A stretch of 64,000 nt of DNA. Source: CAIWHR01 sp963809965. Its GTDB lineage: Bacteria > Pseudomonadota > Gammaproteobacteria > Burkholderiales > Casimicrobiaceae. Where the stretch lies: the NCBI GenBank assembly GCA_963809965.1, contig CAWELU010000055.1:33793-97792 (forward strand), read 5' to 3'. Positions within the stretch are counted from its first letter, which is position 1, and each line of letters starts with the position of its first letter. The position numbers and the translations under genes were made by a program. The notes beneath the pieces were generated by a model, which saw only the letters and a list, made by a program, of their open reading frames with translations, ran no database searches and had not been told where the DNA came from. Shown one piece after another: positions 8,008-18,042 of the stretch.

Positions 8008-9010
8008 ATGTACGCGCAGATGGTCGACACCGGCGTCAGGTCGGTGGCCTCGCTTGCCGAGATGTCGCCGGAGGAACGCGCGTTCCAGGAACGCATCGAC
8101 GCCGACATCAAGGTCGAGCCGAAGGACTGGATGCCGGAGGCCTACCGGAAGACGCTGATCCGGCAGATCTCGCAGCACGCCCATTCCGAGATCGTCGGCA
8201 TGCTGCCGGAGGGCAACTGGGTCACCCGCGCGCCGACGCTCAAGCGCAAGTCGATCCTGATGGCCAAGATCCAGGACGAGGGCGGCCACGGTCTGTATCT
8301 GTATTCGGCCGCGGAAACGCTGGGCATCTCGCGCGACCAGATGATCGCCGACCTCCACTCGGGGAAGGCCAAGTACTCCAGCATCTTCAATTATCCGACG
8401 CTGACCTGGGCGGACATCGGCGCGATCGGCTGGCTGGTCGACGGCGCCGCGATCATGAACCAGATCCCGCTGTGCCGCTGCTCGTACGGGCCGTACGCGC
8501 GGGCGATGGTGCGGATCTGCAAGGAGGAGAGCTTCCACCAGCGCCAGGGCTACGACATCATGCTCTCGCTCGCGCGCGGCACGCCGGAACAGAAGGCGAT
8601 GGCGCAGGACGCCCTGAACCGCTGGTGGTGGCCCTCGCTGATGATGTTCGGGCCGTCCGATGCCGAGAGCGTGCACAGCGCGCAGTCGGCCGCCTGGAAG
8701 ATCAAGATCCTGTCCAACGACGAATTGCGCCAGCGCTTCGTGGACCAAACGGTCCCGCAGGCGGAGTATCTGGGCATCACGGTGCCGGATCCGGACTTGG
8801 CGTGGAATCGCCGAACGCGGCCATTTCGACTTCGGGGCGATCGACTGGAGCGAATTCCACAACGTGATCCGCGGCAACGGCCCCTGCAACCGCGACCGCC
8901 TGGCGACGCGCGTCAAGGCGTGGGAGGACGGCGAGTGGGTGCGCGAGGCGGCGATGGCCCACGCCGAGAAACGCGCGGCGCGTCTGGCCGGGCAAGCCAA
9001 GGCGGCGTAG
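8008..9010 (+). CDS. paaA: Phenylacetyl-CoA epoxidase subunit A (frameshifted)
   Basis: About 333 residues forming the catalytic diiron subunit of PaaABCE, which epoxidises phenylacetyl-CoA at C1-C2 with O2. Diiron-ligand segments are visible: QDEGGHG in the first half and CKEESFHQRQGYD in the second. The start ATG has GAGGAGG immediately upstream. One extra base near 8806 shifts the frame before the conserved C-terminal stretch ERGHFDFGAIDWSEF; both sides are well conserved, so an assembly error is likely. It is the first gene of the operon and is controlled by the operator at 7876. Confidence 0.92.
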
Positions 9011-9045
9011 GAACGACGGATCCGATCATCGTGGTGGAGACAACG

Positions 9046-9330
9046 ATGTCGAGCGAATGGCCCTTGTGGGAAATCTTCATCCGGTCGCAGCACGGGCTCG
9101 CGCACAGGCACGTAGGCAGCCTGCACGCGGCGGACGCGGAAATGGCGATCAAGAACGCGCGCGACGTCTACACGCGCCGCAACGAAGGCGTGTCGATCTG
9201 GGCGGTCAGGTCCGCCGACATCGTCGCGTCCGCTCCCGGGGACAAGGAGGCGCTGTTCGAGCCGGCGAACAGCAAGGTCTATCGGCATCCGACGTTCTTT
9301 CCGATGCCGGACGAAGTCAAGCACCTATGA
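9046..9330 (+). CDS. paaB: Phenylacetyl-CoA epoxidase subunit B
   Basis: A 94-residue PaaB protein, full length and intact. The N terminus WPLWEIFIRSQHGLAHRHVGS and the motif DVYTRRNEGVSIW are diagnostic. PaaB is a small non-catalytic bridging subunit needed for assembly of the PaaAC heterotetramer and for contact with PaaE. It begins 35 bases after paaA. Unusually, 254 bases containing a long palindrome separate it from paaC. Confidence 0.93.
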   Translation: MSSEWPLWEIFIRSQHGLAHRHVGSLHAADAEMAIKNARDVYTRRNEGVSIWAVRSADIVASAPGDKEALFEPANSKVYRHPTFFPMPDEVKHL

Positions 9331-9374
9331 CACGCATCGGTCACTGGGCCGATGCCGGATCTTGGTCGGCCGGG

Positions 9375-9528
9375 CGCGGGCCGTTCGGAACCGGGCGCTG
9401 TTCGCCGCCGGCGTCGCGCAAGCGGGTGGCGCGCGGCGGTCGGTCATGTGTTTACCGATTGTCGCGCGCCGGGCACCCGCTCGACGCCACGTTTGGCGGC
9501 GCCAGCGTCCGGTTCCGAACGGCCCGCG
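9375..9528. repeat. 154-bp imperfect palindrome between paaB and paaC
   Basis: Nearly the whole segment folds on itself. Arms 9375-9400 and 9503-9528 match over 26 bases with one G:T pair. Inner arms continue as CGCCGCC (9403-9409) with 9495-9501, GGCGTCG (9410-9416) with 9482-9488, AGCGGGTG (9421-9428) with 9474-9481, and GGCGCGCG (9428-9435) with 9463-9470. The loop is CATGTGTTT at 9445-9453. It sits in an operon where paaB and paaC are normally almost adjacent. It could be a non-autonomous mobile element (MITE), an mRNA hairpin affecting paaC expression, or both. No open reading frame of note lies within. Confidence 0.8.
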
Positions 9529-9584
9529 GACGCCTCGACCTTGCACGCGTTGCGCCCATTCATTCGATACGCGATACGCACTCG

Positions 9585-10368
9585 ATGAGCGATGACCGGC
9601 AGCTGTTCGACTACCTGCTGCGCCTCGGCGACACGCCATTGGTCCTCGCGCAGCGCCTCGGCGAATGGGTCGGCAAGGGCCCGATCGTCGAGGAGGACAT
9701 GGCGCTGACCAACGTGGGTCTCGACCTCCTCGGCCAGGCGCGGTTGTGGCTTTCTTACGCGGGCGAGGTCGAGGCGCGTTTCTCCGCGGCGCCGCGCGAC
9801 GAGGATCGGCTCGCGTTCCTGCGCGATGCCGGCGCCTTCCGCAACCTGCTGATCGCCGAACTGCCGAACGGCAATTTCGCCGACACGACGGCGCGGCAGT
9901 TCCTGTTCGACGCGTGGCATCTGCTCGTGTTGCGTGCGCTTGTCGGGATCGCGCGATTCGCGCATTGCCGAGATCGCCGCGAAGGCTGCGAAGGAGGCGG
10001 CGTATCACGTCGAGCGTTCCGGCGACTGGGTGGTGCGCCTGGGCGACGGCACCGCCGAGTCGCACTCGAAGATGCAGGCGGCGATCGACGGAATGTGGAT
10101 GTACACGGGCGAGATGTTCGCGCCCGATGCGACGGAGCTCGAGCTGATCGATGCCGGCATCGCGTCCGACGTCCGCCTTCTCGCGGCGCCGTGGCGGCAG
10201 CACGTCGACGCGGTGTTCGCCGAGGCGACGCTCCGCGTGCCCGACGGGACCTGGATGCAGGGGAGCGGCGGCCGAGGCGGCAGGCAGGGGGTGCACACCG
10301 AGCACCTGGGCCACCTGCTTTCCGAAATGCAGTTCCTGCAGCGCGCCTATCCCGGCGCGCGTTGGTGA
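9585..10368 (+). CDS. paaC: Phenylacetyl-CoA epoxidase subunit C (frameshifted)
   Basis: About 260 residues of PaaC, the structural partner that binds PaaA and has a degenerate diiron site. Signature segments are FDYLLRLGDTPLVLAQRL, EEDMALTNVGLDLLGQAR and, after the shift, IAEIAAKAAKEAAYHVERS and GRGGRQGVHTEHLGHLL. One extra base near 9948 separates the halves. The ATG at 9585 follows the long palindrome and has no strong Shine-Dalgarno sequence, so expression might be limited relative to paaA and paaB. Confidence 0.9.
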
Positions 10369-10375
10369 GGCCGCG

Positions 10376-10960
10376 ATGGGTGTCACTCCCGAGCAGGAAG
10401 CGTTGATCGCCGAGCAGGAACGCGCCGCAGCGCTTCGCGCGGCGCCGCGCCCGACGCTCGAGGCGATCTGGCATGCGCTGGAAGGAATTCCCGACCCGGA
10501 GATTCCTGTCGTGTCGATCGTCGGCCTCGGCATGGTCCGCAGCGTCGAATGGGAGCAGGCGGATCCGACGACGCTGGTCGTCCGCATCACGCCGACCTAC
10601 TCCGGCTGTCCGGCGATGGAGCTCATCGTGGGCGCGATCCGCGAATCGATGGCGGCAATCGGGGTCGCGCACCTGAGCCTCGAAACGCAGCTCGCCCCCG
10701 CGTGGACGACCGATTGGATGGCCGCCGAGGCGAAACGAAAGCTGCGCGACTACGGCATCGCGCCGCCGGAGGGGTCCCGCCCCGCCGCGATCGACGTCGC
10801 CGGCATCAGCCCGCTGCGTCGCGCCGAGGTGAGCGTCCCGTGCCCGCGCTGCGGTTCGCTCCAGACGAAGCTCGTTTCGCAGTTCGGCTCCACCGCCTGC
10901 AAGGCGCAATACCGCTGTGTGGATTGCCTCGAGCCGTTCGATTACTTCAAGCCCCATTGA
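10376..10960 (+). CDS. paaD: Phenylacetate degradation protein PaaD
   Basis: A 194-residue intact protein of the MIP18/PaaD family (DUF59). The first half holds GIPDPEIPVVSIVGLGMVR and TPTYSGCPAMELI; the C-terminal zinc or Fe-S binding segment has CPRCGS and YRCVDCLEPF. PaaD is thought to help insert or repair metal centres of the PaaABCE epoxidase. It begins eight bases after the paaC stop. Confidence 0.9.
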   Translation: MGVTPEQEALIAEQERAAALRAAPRPTLEAIWHALEGIPDPEIPVVSIVGLGMVRSVEWEQADPTTLVVRITPTYSGCPAMELIVGAIRESMAAIGVAHLSLETQLAPAWTTDWMAAEAKRKLRDYGIAPPEGSRPAAIDVAGISPLRRAEVSVPCPRCGSLQTKLVSQFGSTACKAQYRCVDCLEPFDYFKPH

Positions 10961-11009
10961 ATCGCGCGTACCCGGGGTTCACTCCGGCAGGCCGGCACGA
11001 AAAGAGCAC

Positions 11010-12086
11010 ATGAGCAAGTTCCACCCGCTTGCTGTCGCCAAGGTCGAGCGCGAGACGCGCGACGCGGTCGCGATAACGTTCGCGATCCCGCCGGCGCTCG
11101 CCGATGCGTTCCGCTACGAGCAAGGGCAGCACGTGACGGTTCGAGCCGATATCGGCGGCCAGGATGTCCGCCGCTCGTACTCGATCTGCTCCGCGGTCCA
11201 GGACGCGAGCTTGAGGATCGCGGTCAAGCGCAATCCGCACGGCGTGTTTTCCACCTGGGCGAACGAATCGCTTGCGCCCGGGGACCGCCTGGAAGTGATG
11301 CCGCCGATGGGCCACTTCAACGTGCCGCTCGCGCCCGGCCAGCGCAAGCACTACGTCGGCTTCGCGGCCGGCAGCGGGATCACGCCGCTGCTGTCGATCG
11401 TCAAGACGACGCTCGCGGCCGAGCCGCACTCCGAGTTCACGCTCTTCTACGGCAATCGCGCGTCCGGCACCGTGATGTTCAAGGAGGAGCTCGCCGCGCT
11501 GAAGGATACGTACCTGACGCGCTTCAATCTCGTCCACGTGCTTTCGCGCGAGGCGCAGGACATCGAGCTCCTGCACGGCAGAATCGACCGCGCCAAGGCC
11601 GACGCCCTGCTCGCGCAGTGGGTGGATCTCGACAAGGTCGACGCGGTGTTCGTCTGTGGCCCGGACGGGATGATGCAGGCGGTCGCCGACGCGCTCAAGG
11701 CGCGCGGCTTTCCCGATGCGCACGTGCGGATCGAGCGTTTCGCGACCAGCATCCCGAAGCACGAGCACAAGCCGGGGCGTCCGGTCGAGCCGGGCCATGC
11801 CGAATGCGAAGTGACCGTCGTCCTGGACGGCGCAACGAAAACGTTCACGCTGGAAAAGGGCAAGGAGAGCATTCTCGAAGCGGGACTGAAAGCCGGCGTC
11901 GAGCTGCCGTATTCGTGCAAGGGTGGCGTGTGCTCGACCTGCCGCGCGAAGCTCACCGCCGGCGAGGTCGACATGGACGTCAACTTCGCGCTCGAGGATT
12001 ACGAGGTCGAGCGCGGCTTCGTGCTGACCTGCCAGAGCTATCCGGTTACCGACCGGGTCGTGGTCGATTACGATCTCACGGCATAA
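11010..12086 (+). CDS. paaE: Phenylacetyl-CoA epoxidase reductase PaaE
   Basis: A 358-residue NAD(P)H-dependent reductase for PaaAC. It has an N-terminal FAD domain (RRSYSICS binds flavin), an NAD(P) domain with FAAGSGITPLLSI and VFVCGPDGMM, and a C-terminal plant-type [2Fe-2S] ferredoxin with SCKGGVCSTCRAKL and a final LTCQS cysteine. Intact and full length. ATG at 11010, 49 bases after paaD. Confidence 0.93.
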   Translation: MSKFHPLAVAKVERETRDAVAITFAIPPALADAFRYEQGQHVTVRADIGGQDVRRSYSICSAVQDASLRIAVKRNPHGVFSTWANESLAPGDRLEVMPPMGHFNVPLAPGQRKHYVGFAAGSGITPLLSIVKTTLAAEPHSEFTLFYGNRASGTVMFKEELAALKDTYLTRFNLVHVLSREAQDIELLHGRIDRAKADALLAQWVDLDKVDAVFVCGPDGMMQAVADALKARGFPDAHVRIERFATSIPKHEHKPGRPVEPGHAECEVTVVLDGATKTFTLEKGKESILEAGLKAGVELPYSCKGGVCSTCRAKLTAGEVDMDVNFALEDYEVERGFVLTCQSYPVTDRVVVDYDLTA

Positions 12087-12109
12087 TCGAACAATTGAAG
12101 GAGTCTCCC

Positions 12110-13779
12110 GTGTCGCATCCGATGTTTGAACGTCACCGCGCGACGCTCGAGTCCGCACTCGCGGCGCTCGCCCATCGCGGCTACTGGAGCGCGTATCCGG
12201 AGTCCGCAAGCCCGAAGGTCTACGGCGAAGGCGCCGCGGAGGCGGGCAAGGCCGCGTTCGACGCGTTGCGCGACAAGGCCTTTCGCGCTCGACCAGCCGG
12301 CGCACGATCGGAAGCGTGGGCGGCGAAAAGTCGCCCTACGGCTTCGCGCTCGGGATCACGTATCCGAAGGCCGACGTCGACGCGGCTGCTCGCAGCGGTC
12401 GCGCAGGCGCAGGCTGCCTGGCGCAAGGCCGGGCCCGAAGCGTGGGTCGGCGTGTGCCTCGAGATCCTGCACCGGATCAACCGGCAGAGCTTCCTCTTCG
12501 CCAACGCCGTCATGCACACGACGGGGCAGGCGTTCATGATGGCGTTCCAGGCCGGCGGCCCGCATGCGCAGGACCGCGGGCTCGAGGCGGTGGCCTATGC
12601 GTGGGACGAGATGCGCCGCATCCCGGCGCAGGCCGCTGTGGGAGAAGCCGCAGGGCAAGAACGAGCCGCTCAGGATGGAAAAGCGCTACCGCATCGTGCC
12701 GCGCGGCATCGGCCTCGTGATCGGTTGCTGCACGTTTCCGACCTGGAACGGCTTTCCCGGGTTCTTCGCCGATCTCGCGACCGGCAACGCCGTCGTCGTC
12801 AAGCCGCATCCGGCGGCGATCCTGCCGTTGGCACTCACGGTGAAGATCGCGCGGGAGGTGCTCGCCGAGGCGGGCTTCGATCCGAACGTCGTCACGCTGG
12901 CTCGCGCACGAAGCGGGAGACCCGGTTGCGCAGCGACTCGCATTGCGCCCCGACGTCAGGCTGATCGATTTCACCGGCAGCTCGGCAAACGGCAACTGGC
13001 TCGAAGCCAACGCGCGGCAGGCGCAGGTCTACACCGAGAAATCCGGCGTCAACCAGATCGTCGTCGACTCGACCGACGACTGGAAGGGCGTGGTTCGCAA
13101 CGTTGCGTTCTCGCTTTCGCTATACACGGGCCAGATGTGCACGGCGCCGCAGAACATCTACGTACCGAAGGACGGCATCGATACCGCCGAGGGCCGCCTC
13201 ACGTTCGATCAGGTCGCCGCGGGCATCGCCGAGGGCGTGCAGAAACTGCTCGGTGATCCGGCGCGCGCGGTCGAGATCCTGGGCGCGGTGGTCAACGACG
13301 GCGTACTGCAGCGGCTCGAGGCCGCGCGTTCGGTCGGCAGCCTGGCGCTCGACACGCAGCCGATCGCCCATCCCGCCTATCCTCAGGCGACGATCCGCAC
13401 CCCGCTGATCGCCAAGTTGACGGCAGCCGATCGGGACGTCTACCTCAAGGAGTGGTTCGGGCCGATCGCGTTCGTGATCGCGACCGGCTCGACCGACGAG
13501 AGCCTCGCCATCGCCCGTGCCGCAGTCCGCGAGCACGGGGCGCTGACCTTCTCGGTGTACTCGCGCCGGCCGGAGGTGATCGACGCCGCGATCGGGGTCG
13601 CCGAGGATGCCGGCGTGGCGCTCTCCATCAACCTGACCGGCGGCGTGTTCGTCAACCAATCGGCGGCGTTCTCGGATTACCATGGCACCGGCGCCAACCC
13701 GGCCGCCAACGCGGCGCTGACCGATTCGGCGTTCGTCGCGAGTCGCTTCCGTGTCGTCCAGCATCGGGTGCACGTGTGA
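12110..13779 (+). CDS. paaN: Phenylacetic acid degradation protein PaaN (frameshifted)
   Basis: About 554 residues of the PaaN family, an aldehyde-dehydrogenase-fold protein found in paa clusters that lack the bifunctional PaaZ. Recognisable parts are GGEKSPYGFALGITYPKADVD, IPRGIGLVIG-like core text (VPRGIGLVIGCCTFPTW), DFTGSSANGNWLE and the catalytic-cysteine region YTGQMCTAPQNIYV. The GTG start at 12110 follows GAAGGAG by seven bases. Five extra bases (near 12281, 12300, 12391, 12641 and 12911) break the frame, the densest cluster in the window, yet each restores a conserved block. Its last base overlaps the paaG start (TGATG). PaaN is proposed to oxidise or hydrolyse the opened ring product; its biochemistry is less settled than that of PaaZ. 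Confidence 0.85.
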
Positions 13780-14571
13780 TGAGCTACGAAAACATCCTGT
13801 TCACCCTCGAGGGCGGCATCGCGCGGCTGACGCTGAATCGCCCCGATCGCCTCAACAGCTTCAACGACGCGATGCACGCCGAAGTTCGTGACGCGCTCGA
13901 CCGGGTCAGGGCCGACGCGTCGTCGCGCGTGTTGCTGCTGACCGGAGCGGGCCGCGGCTTCTGTGCGGGGCAGGATCTGTCCGATCGCGCCGTGGCCCCT
14001 GGCGCCGAGCCGGTCGATCTGGGTGCCTCGATCGAGCGCAACTACAAGCCGCTGGTGCTGGCGTTGCGCGGGCTGCCGATGCCCGTTGTCTGCGCGGTCA
14101 ACGGCGTCGCCGCGGGCGCCGGCGCCAATCTCGCCCTCGCCTGCGATATCGTCATCGCCGCGAAATCCGCGAGCTTCATCCAGGCATTCTGCAAGATCGG
14201 GTTGGTTCCGGACTCCGGCGGCACGTATGTCCTGCCCCGGCTGGTCGGCACCGCGCGGGCGATGGGCCTCGCGATGCTGGGCGACAAGCTGACGGCCGAC
14301 CAAGCTGCGGCGTGGGGCCTGATCTGGCAATGCGTCGACGATGCCGAGCTGTCCGGCCGTCACCGAGAAGCTGCTGGCGAGCCTCGCGCAGGCGCCCACG
14401 CGCGGGTTGGCCGCGATCAAGCAGGCGATCCACGCGGCGAGCGCGAATTCACTCCCCGCGCAGCTCGACCTCGAGCGGGACCTGCAGCGCTCCCTGGGAT
14501 ACGGCGAGGACTACCGCGAGGGCGTGGCCGCGTTCATCGCCAAGCGGCCGCCGCGGTTCACCGGGCGCTGA
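13779..14571 (+). CDS. paaG: 2-(1,2-epoxy-dihydrophenyl)acetyl-CoA isomerase PaaG (frameshifted)
   Basis: About 263 residues of the crotonase family. LTGAGRGFCAGQDLSDR forms the CoA oxyanion-hole region, and the C terminus IAKRPPRFTGR is characteristic of PaaG. It converts the ring epoxide to the oxepin and later isomerises double bonds. One extra base near 14351 precedes the C-terminal helices. The ATG overlaps the paaN stop by one base, indicating coupling. Confidence 0.88.
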
Positions 14572-14581
14572 CGCGCGCGCC

Positions 14582-16130
14582 ATGGCTGCGGCATTGCCAC
14601 CCGGTTCCACCGTCGCGGTCATCGGTGCCGGTGCGATGGGAGCGGGGATTGCGCAGATCGCCGCGCTCTACGGGCATCGCGTCCAGTTGCACGACACCCG
14701 CATCGGTGCGAGCGACGCCGCGAAAAATTCCATCGCCGCCACGCTGGGCACACTGGCAGCGAAGGGCAAGCTGAAGCAGGAAGACGCCGAGACGGCCGTG
14801 GCGCGTATCGCGACCGTCGTGACGCTGCCCGATGCCTGTGTCGCGCAACTCGTCGTCGAGGCGATCGTCGAGAACCTCGACGCCAAGCGCGAGCTCTTCG
14901 AGCGCCTCGAGCATGTCGTGGCGCCCGAGTGCATTCTCGCCACCAACACTTCGTCGTTCTCGATCACCGCGCTGGCGAGCGGACTGAAGCGTCCCGCGCG
15001 CATGGTCGGCATGCATTTCTTCAATCCGGCGCCCGTGATGCCGCTGGTCGAGGTGGTTTCCGGTATCGCGACCGCGCCCGACGTCGCCGCGACGATCGAA
15101 GCGACGGCAGCCGCGTGGGGCAAGAGCCCGGTCCGGGCGACGTCGACGCCCGGATTCATCGTCAATCGCTGCGCACGTCCGTTCTATGCGGAGGGCTTGC
15201 GGCTCCTCGGCGAGCGGGCCGCCGATCCGGCCACCATCGACGCGGTCATGCGCGAAGCCGGCGGCTTCCGGATGGGCCCGTTCGAGCTGATGGACCTGAT
15301 CGGGCTCGACGTCAACTTCGCGGTGACGAAGAGTGTATGGGAGGCCTACTTTCACGACCCGCGGTATGCGCCGTCGATCCTGCAGCAGGAGCTCGTCAGC
15401 GCGGGCTTCCTGGGACGCAAGGCGGGGCGGGGGTTCTACGATTACTCGACGGACGCAGCGAAACCGGCACCGCGCACCGAATCAACCCAGCCGAAGCCGG
15501 CGCGTATCACCGCGCATGGCGACCTCGGCCTGGCCGCGGCGCTGGTCGAGCGAATGGCTGCCGCCGGCGTGACGGTCGAACCCGCGCGTCCCGACTCGCG
15601 CTTTGCGGGTGGTGCAATCCACGTCGCAGGCCCTGCGGGCGGTGCGTGGCTCGCGCTGACCGATGGCCGCACCGCGACCGGCCGCGTCGCCGCCACCGGC
15701 GTGCGCGATCTCGTGCTGTTCGACCTCGCCTACGATTATCGGGCGACGCAGCGGCTCGCCGTCTGCGCGTGCGGACACCTGCGGCGACGCGGCGTACGCG
15801 GCTGCCGTCGGAGCACTGCAGGCCGCCGGCCTCGCGGTGTCGCCGCTCGACGATGTCCCGGGGCTCGCGGTGCTGCGCACCGTGGCGATGCTCGTGAACG
15901 AAGCCGCGGACGCGGTCGTGCAGGGCGTCGCCGTTCCCGCGGCGATCGATGTCGCGATGCAGAAAGGCGTCAATTACCCGCGCGGGCCGCTGGCATGGGG
16001 CGACGCGATCGGCGTGGCGGCGATCCGGGATGCGCTCGCCAACCTCGCGGCGCATTACGGCGAGGATCGGTACCGCGTCTCGCCGCTCGTCTCCCGGCGC
16101 GCGGCAACGGGCGGAACGTTGCGTGGGTGA
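14582..16130 (+). CDS. paaH: 3-hydroxyadipyl-CoA dehydrogenase PaaH (frameshifted)
   Basis: About 515 residues. Residues 10-20 hold the NAD-binding VIGAGAMGAGIAQ, followed by TNTSSFSITALA and MVGMHFFNPAPVMPLVEVV, typical of 3-hydroxyacyl-CoA dehydrogenases. Two C-terminal 3HCDH domains follow, the second ending near NYPRGPLAWGDAIG. PaaH oxidises 3-hydroxyadipyl-CoA to 3-oxoadipyl-CoA. One extra base near 15765 lies between the two C-terminal domains. It starts 10 bases after paaG. Confidence 0.88.
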
Positions 16131-16143
16131 GCACCATCCGCCG

Positions 16144-16590
16144 ATGACTACGGCCGATGCGCGCACGCTCGCGGAGCGCGTGGCCGATTCGATGTACGAG
16201 CGCGACACCGCCACGCAGGCGCTCGGCATCCGCATCGTGCACGTCGGTCCCGGCTACGCGGAACTCGCCATGCCCGTGCGCCCGGACATGCTCAACGGGC
16301 ACCAGATCTGTCACGGCGGGTTCATCTTCACGCTGGCCGACAGCGCGTTCGCGTATGCATGCAACAGCTACAATCTGAACACCGTCGCATCGGGCTGCGC
16401 GATCGAGTTCACCGCGCCCGCGCGCGAGGGCGACGTGCTCACCGCGCGCGCGCACGAGCGCCAGCTTGCGGGGCGCACCGGTGTCTACGATGTCGAAGTC
16501 GCCAACCAGAAGGGCGAATCGGTCGCGATGTTCAGGGGCAAGAGTTACCGGATCAAGGGTCATCTGATCGAAGTCGCGCCGCCGGCTTGA
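16144..16590 (+). CDS. paaI: Hydroxyphenylacetyl-CoA thioesterase PaaI
   Basis: A 148-residue intact hot-dog fold thioesterase. The segment NGHQICHGGFIFTLADSAFA carries the conserved catalytic region (HGG with a downstream Asp). PaaI hydrolyses CoA esters of dead-end ring-hydroxylated phenylacetates and so relieves CoA sequestration. ATG at 16144, 13 bases after paaH. Confidence 0.92.
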   Translation: MTTADARTLAERVADSMYERDTATQALGIRIVHVGPGYAELAMPVRPDMLNGHQICHGGFIFTLADSAFAYACNSYNLNTVASGCAIEFTAPAREGDVLTARAHERQLAGRTGVYDVEVANQKGESVAMFRGKSYRIKGHLIEVAPPA

Positions 16591-16621
16591 AGCCCGTGGC
16601 GAAACAGGGGAGGCGAGGGAA

Positions 16622-17929
16622 ATGCCCGTCAAGAAACCGTTGCCCGGCGAACTGGAGCCGATCGAGACGGCGAGCCGCGATGAGCTCGCCGCGCTGCAGT
16701 TGAAGCGGCTCAAATGGACGCTGTCGCGCGCCTACCGTAATGTGCCGCACTACCGGCGCGTGTTCGACGCGGCCGGCGTGCACCCGAGGGACCTGAAATC
16801 GCTGGCGGACCTCGGCAAATTCCCGTTCACGACCAAGGTCGACCTGCGTGACAACTACCCGTTCGGGATGTTCGCCGTCCCACGCGAGAAGGTGGTGCGC
16901 ATCCATGCGTCGTCGGGGACCACCGGCAAGCCGACCGTCGTCGGCTACACGGCCAAGGACGTCGACATGTGGGCGACCGTGATGGCGCGCTCGATCCGCG
17001 CGGCGGGCGGGCGCGCCGGCGACATCATCCACGTCGCGTACGGCTACGGGCTCTTCACCGGCGGGCTCGGCGCGCACTACGGCGCCGAAAAGCTCGGCGC
17101 CACGGTGATCCCGATGTCGGGCGGGATGACCGAGCGACAGGTGCAGCTGATCGCCGATTTCAAGCCCGACGTGATCATGGTGACGCCGTCGTACATGCTC
17201 GCGATCGCCGAGGAAATGGAGCGCCAGGGAATGGATCCGCGCAGCTCCTCGCTCAAGATCGGCATCTTCGGCGCCGAGCCGTGGACGCCGGCGATGCGCG
17301 TCGCGATCGAGGCGAAGGTCGGCATGGATGCAATCGACATCTATGGACTTTCCGAGATCATCGGGCCCGGAGTCGCGCAGGAATGCATCGAGACCAAGGA
17401 CGGGCTCACCGTGTGGGAGGACCACTTCTATCCGGAGATCGTCGACCCGGAAACCGGCAGGGTGTTGCCGGACGGCGAAAAGGGCGAGCTCGTCTTCACG
17501 TCGCTCACCAAGGAAGCGCTGCCGATGATCCGCTACCGGACGCGCGACCTGACCCGGCTCTTGCCGCCCACCGCGCGGTCGATGCGTCGGATCGAGAAGA
17601 TCACCGGCCGTTCCGACGACATGCTGATCATCCGCGGCGTCAACGTGTTCCCGACCCAGATCGAGGAACTGATCCTGAAGCAGTCCGAGCTCGTCCCGCA
17701 TTACCAGCTCGAGATCACTCGCCCGAAGAATCTCGACGAGATGACGGTGCTGGTCGAGCGCTCGCCGGGCGCCGGAGCGGCGGACGGCGAAACAGCCGGC
17801 GCGCGGCTCGCGCACCTGGTCAAGTCGCTGATCGGCGTGACTGCCGACGTGCACGTGGTGGCGCCAGGTGGAATCGAGCGCTCGCTCGGCAAGGCCAAAC
17901 GGATCGTCGACAAGCGGCCGAAGGCCTGA
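16622..17929 (+). CDS. paaK: Phenylacetate-CoA ligase PaaK
   Basis: A 435-residue intact adenylate-forming enzyme that activates phenylacetate to phenylacetyl-CoA with ATP. The P-loop HASSGTTGKPTVVGY, the DIYGLSEIIGPGVAQEC core and the hinge GRSDDMLIIRGVNVFPTQIE are all present. The C terminus ends ERSLGKAKRIVDKRP. ATG at 16622 preceded by GGGAGGCGAGGGA. It is the last recognised gene of the paa operon; the next start is 113 bases on. Confidence 0.94.
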   Translation: MPVKKPLPGELEPIETASRDELAALQLKRLKWTLSRAYRNVPHYRRVFDAAGVHPRDLKSLADLGKFPFTTKVDLRDNYPFGMFAVPREKVVRIHASSGTTGKPTVVGYTAKDVDMWATVMARSIRAAGGRAGDIIHVAYGYGLFTGGLGAHYGAEKLGATVIPMSGGMTERQVQLIADFKPDVIMVTPSYMLAIAEEMERQGMDPRSSSLKIGIFGAEPWTPAMRVAIEAKVGMDAIDIYGLSEIIGPGVAQECIETKDGLTVWEDHFYPEIVDPETGRVLPDGEKGELVFTSLTKEALPMIRYRTRDLTRLLPPTARSMRRIEKITGRSDDMLIIRGVNVFPTQIEELILKQSELVPHYQLEITRPKNLDEMTVLVERSPGAGAADGETAGARLAHLVKSLIGVTADVHVVAPGGIERSLGKAKRIVDKRPKA

Positions 17930-18042
17930 CGCCGGCACCGGACCCGCGCCTCCGGACTGCCCGCGTATCGCGACCTCACCGCGCCGTTCGTCGCGCCGCG
18001 TCCGGATCTAGGCAGCAGGCTCGTCGGAATCGCGAACCGACC

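Noticed and set aside
8008..17929. Calling paaA, paaC, paaN, paaG and paaH pseudogenes
   Set aside because: Each carries only single-base shifts with full conservation on both sides, the same pattern as in unrelated genes across the window, so a sequencing error is more likely.
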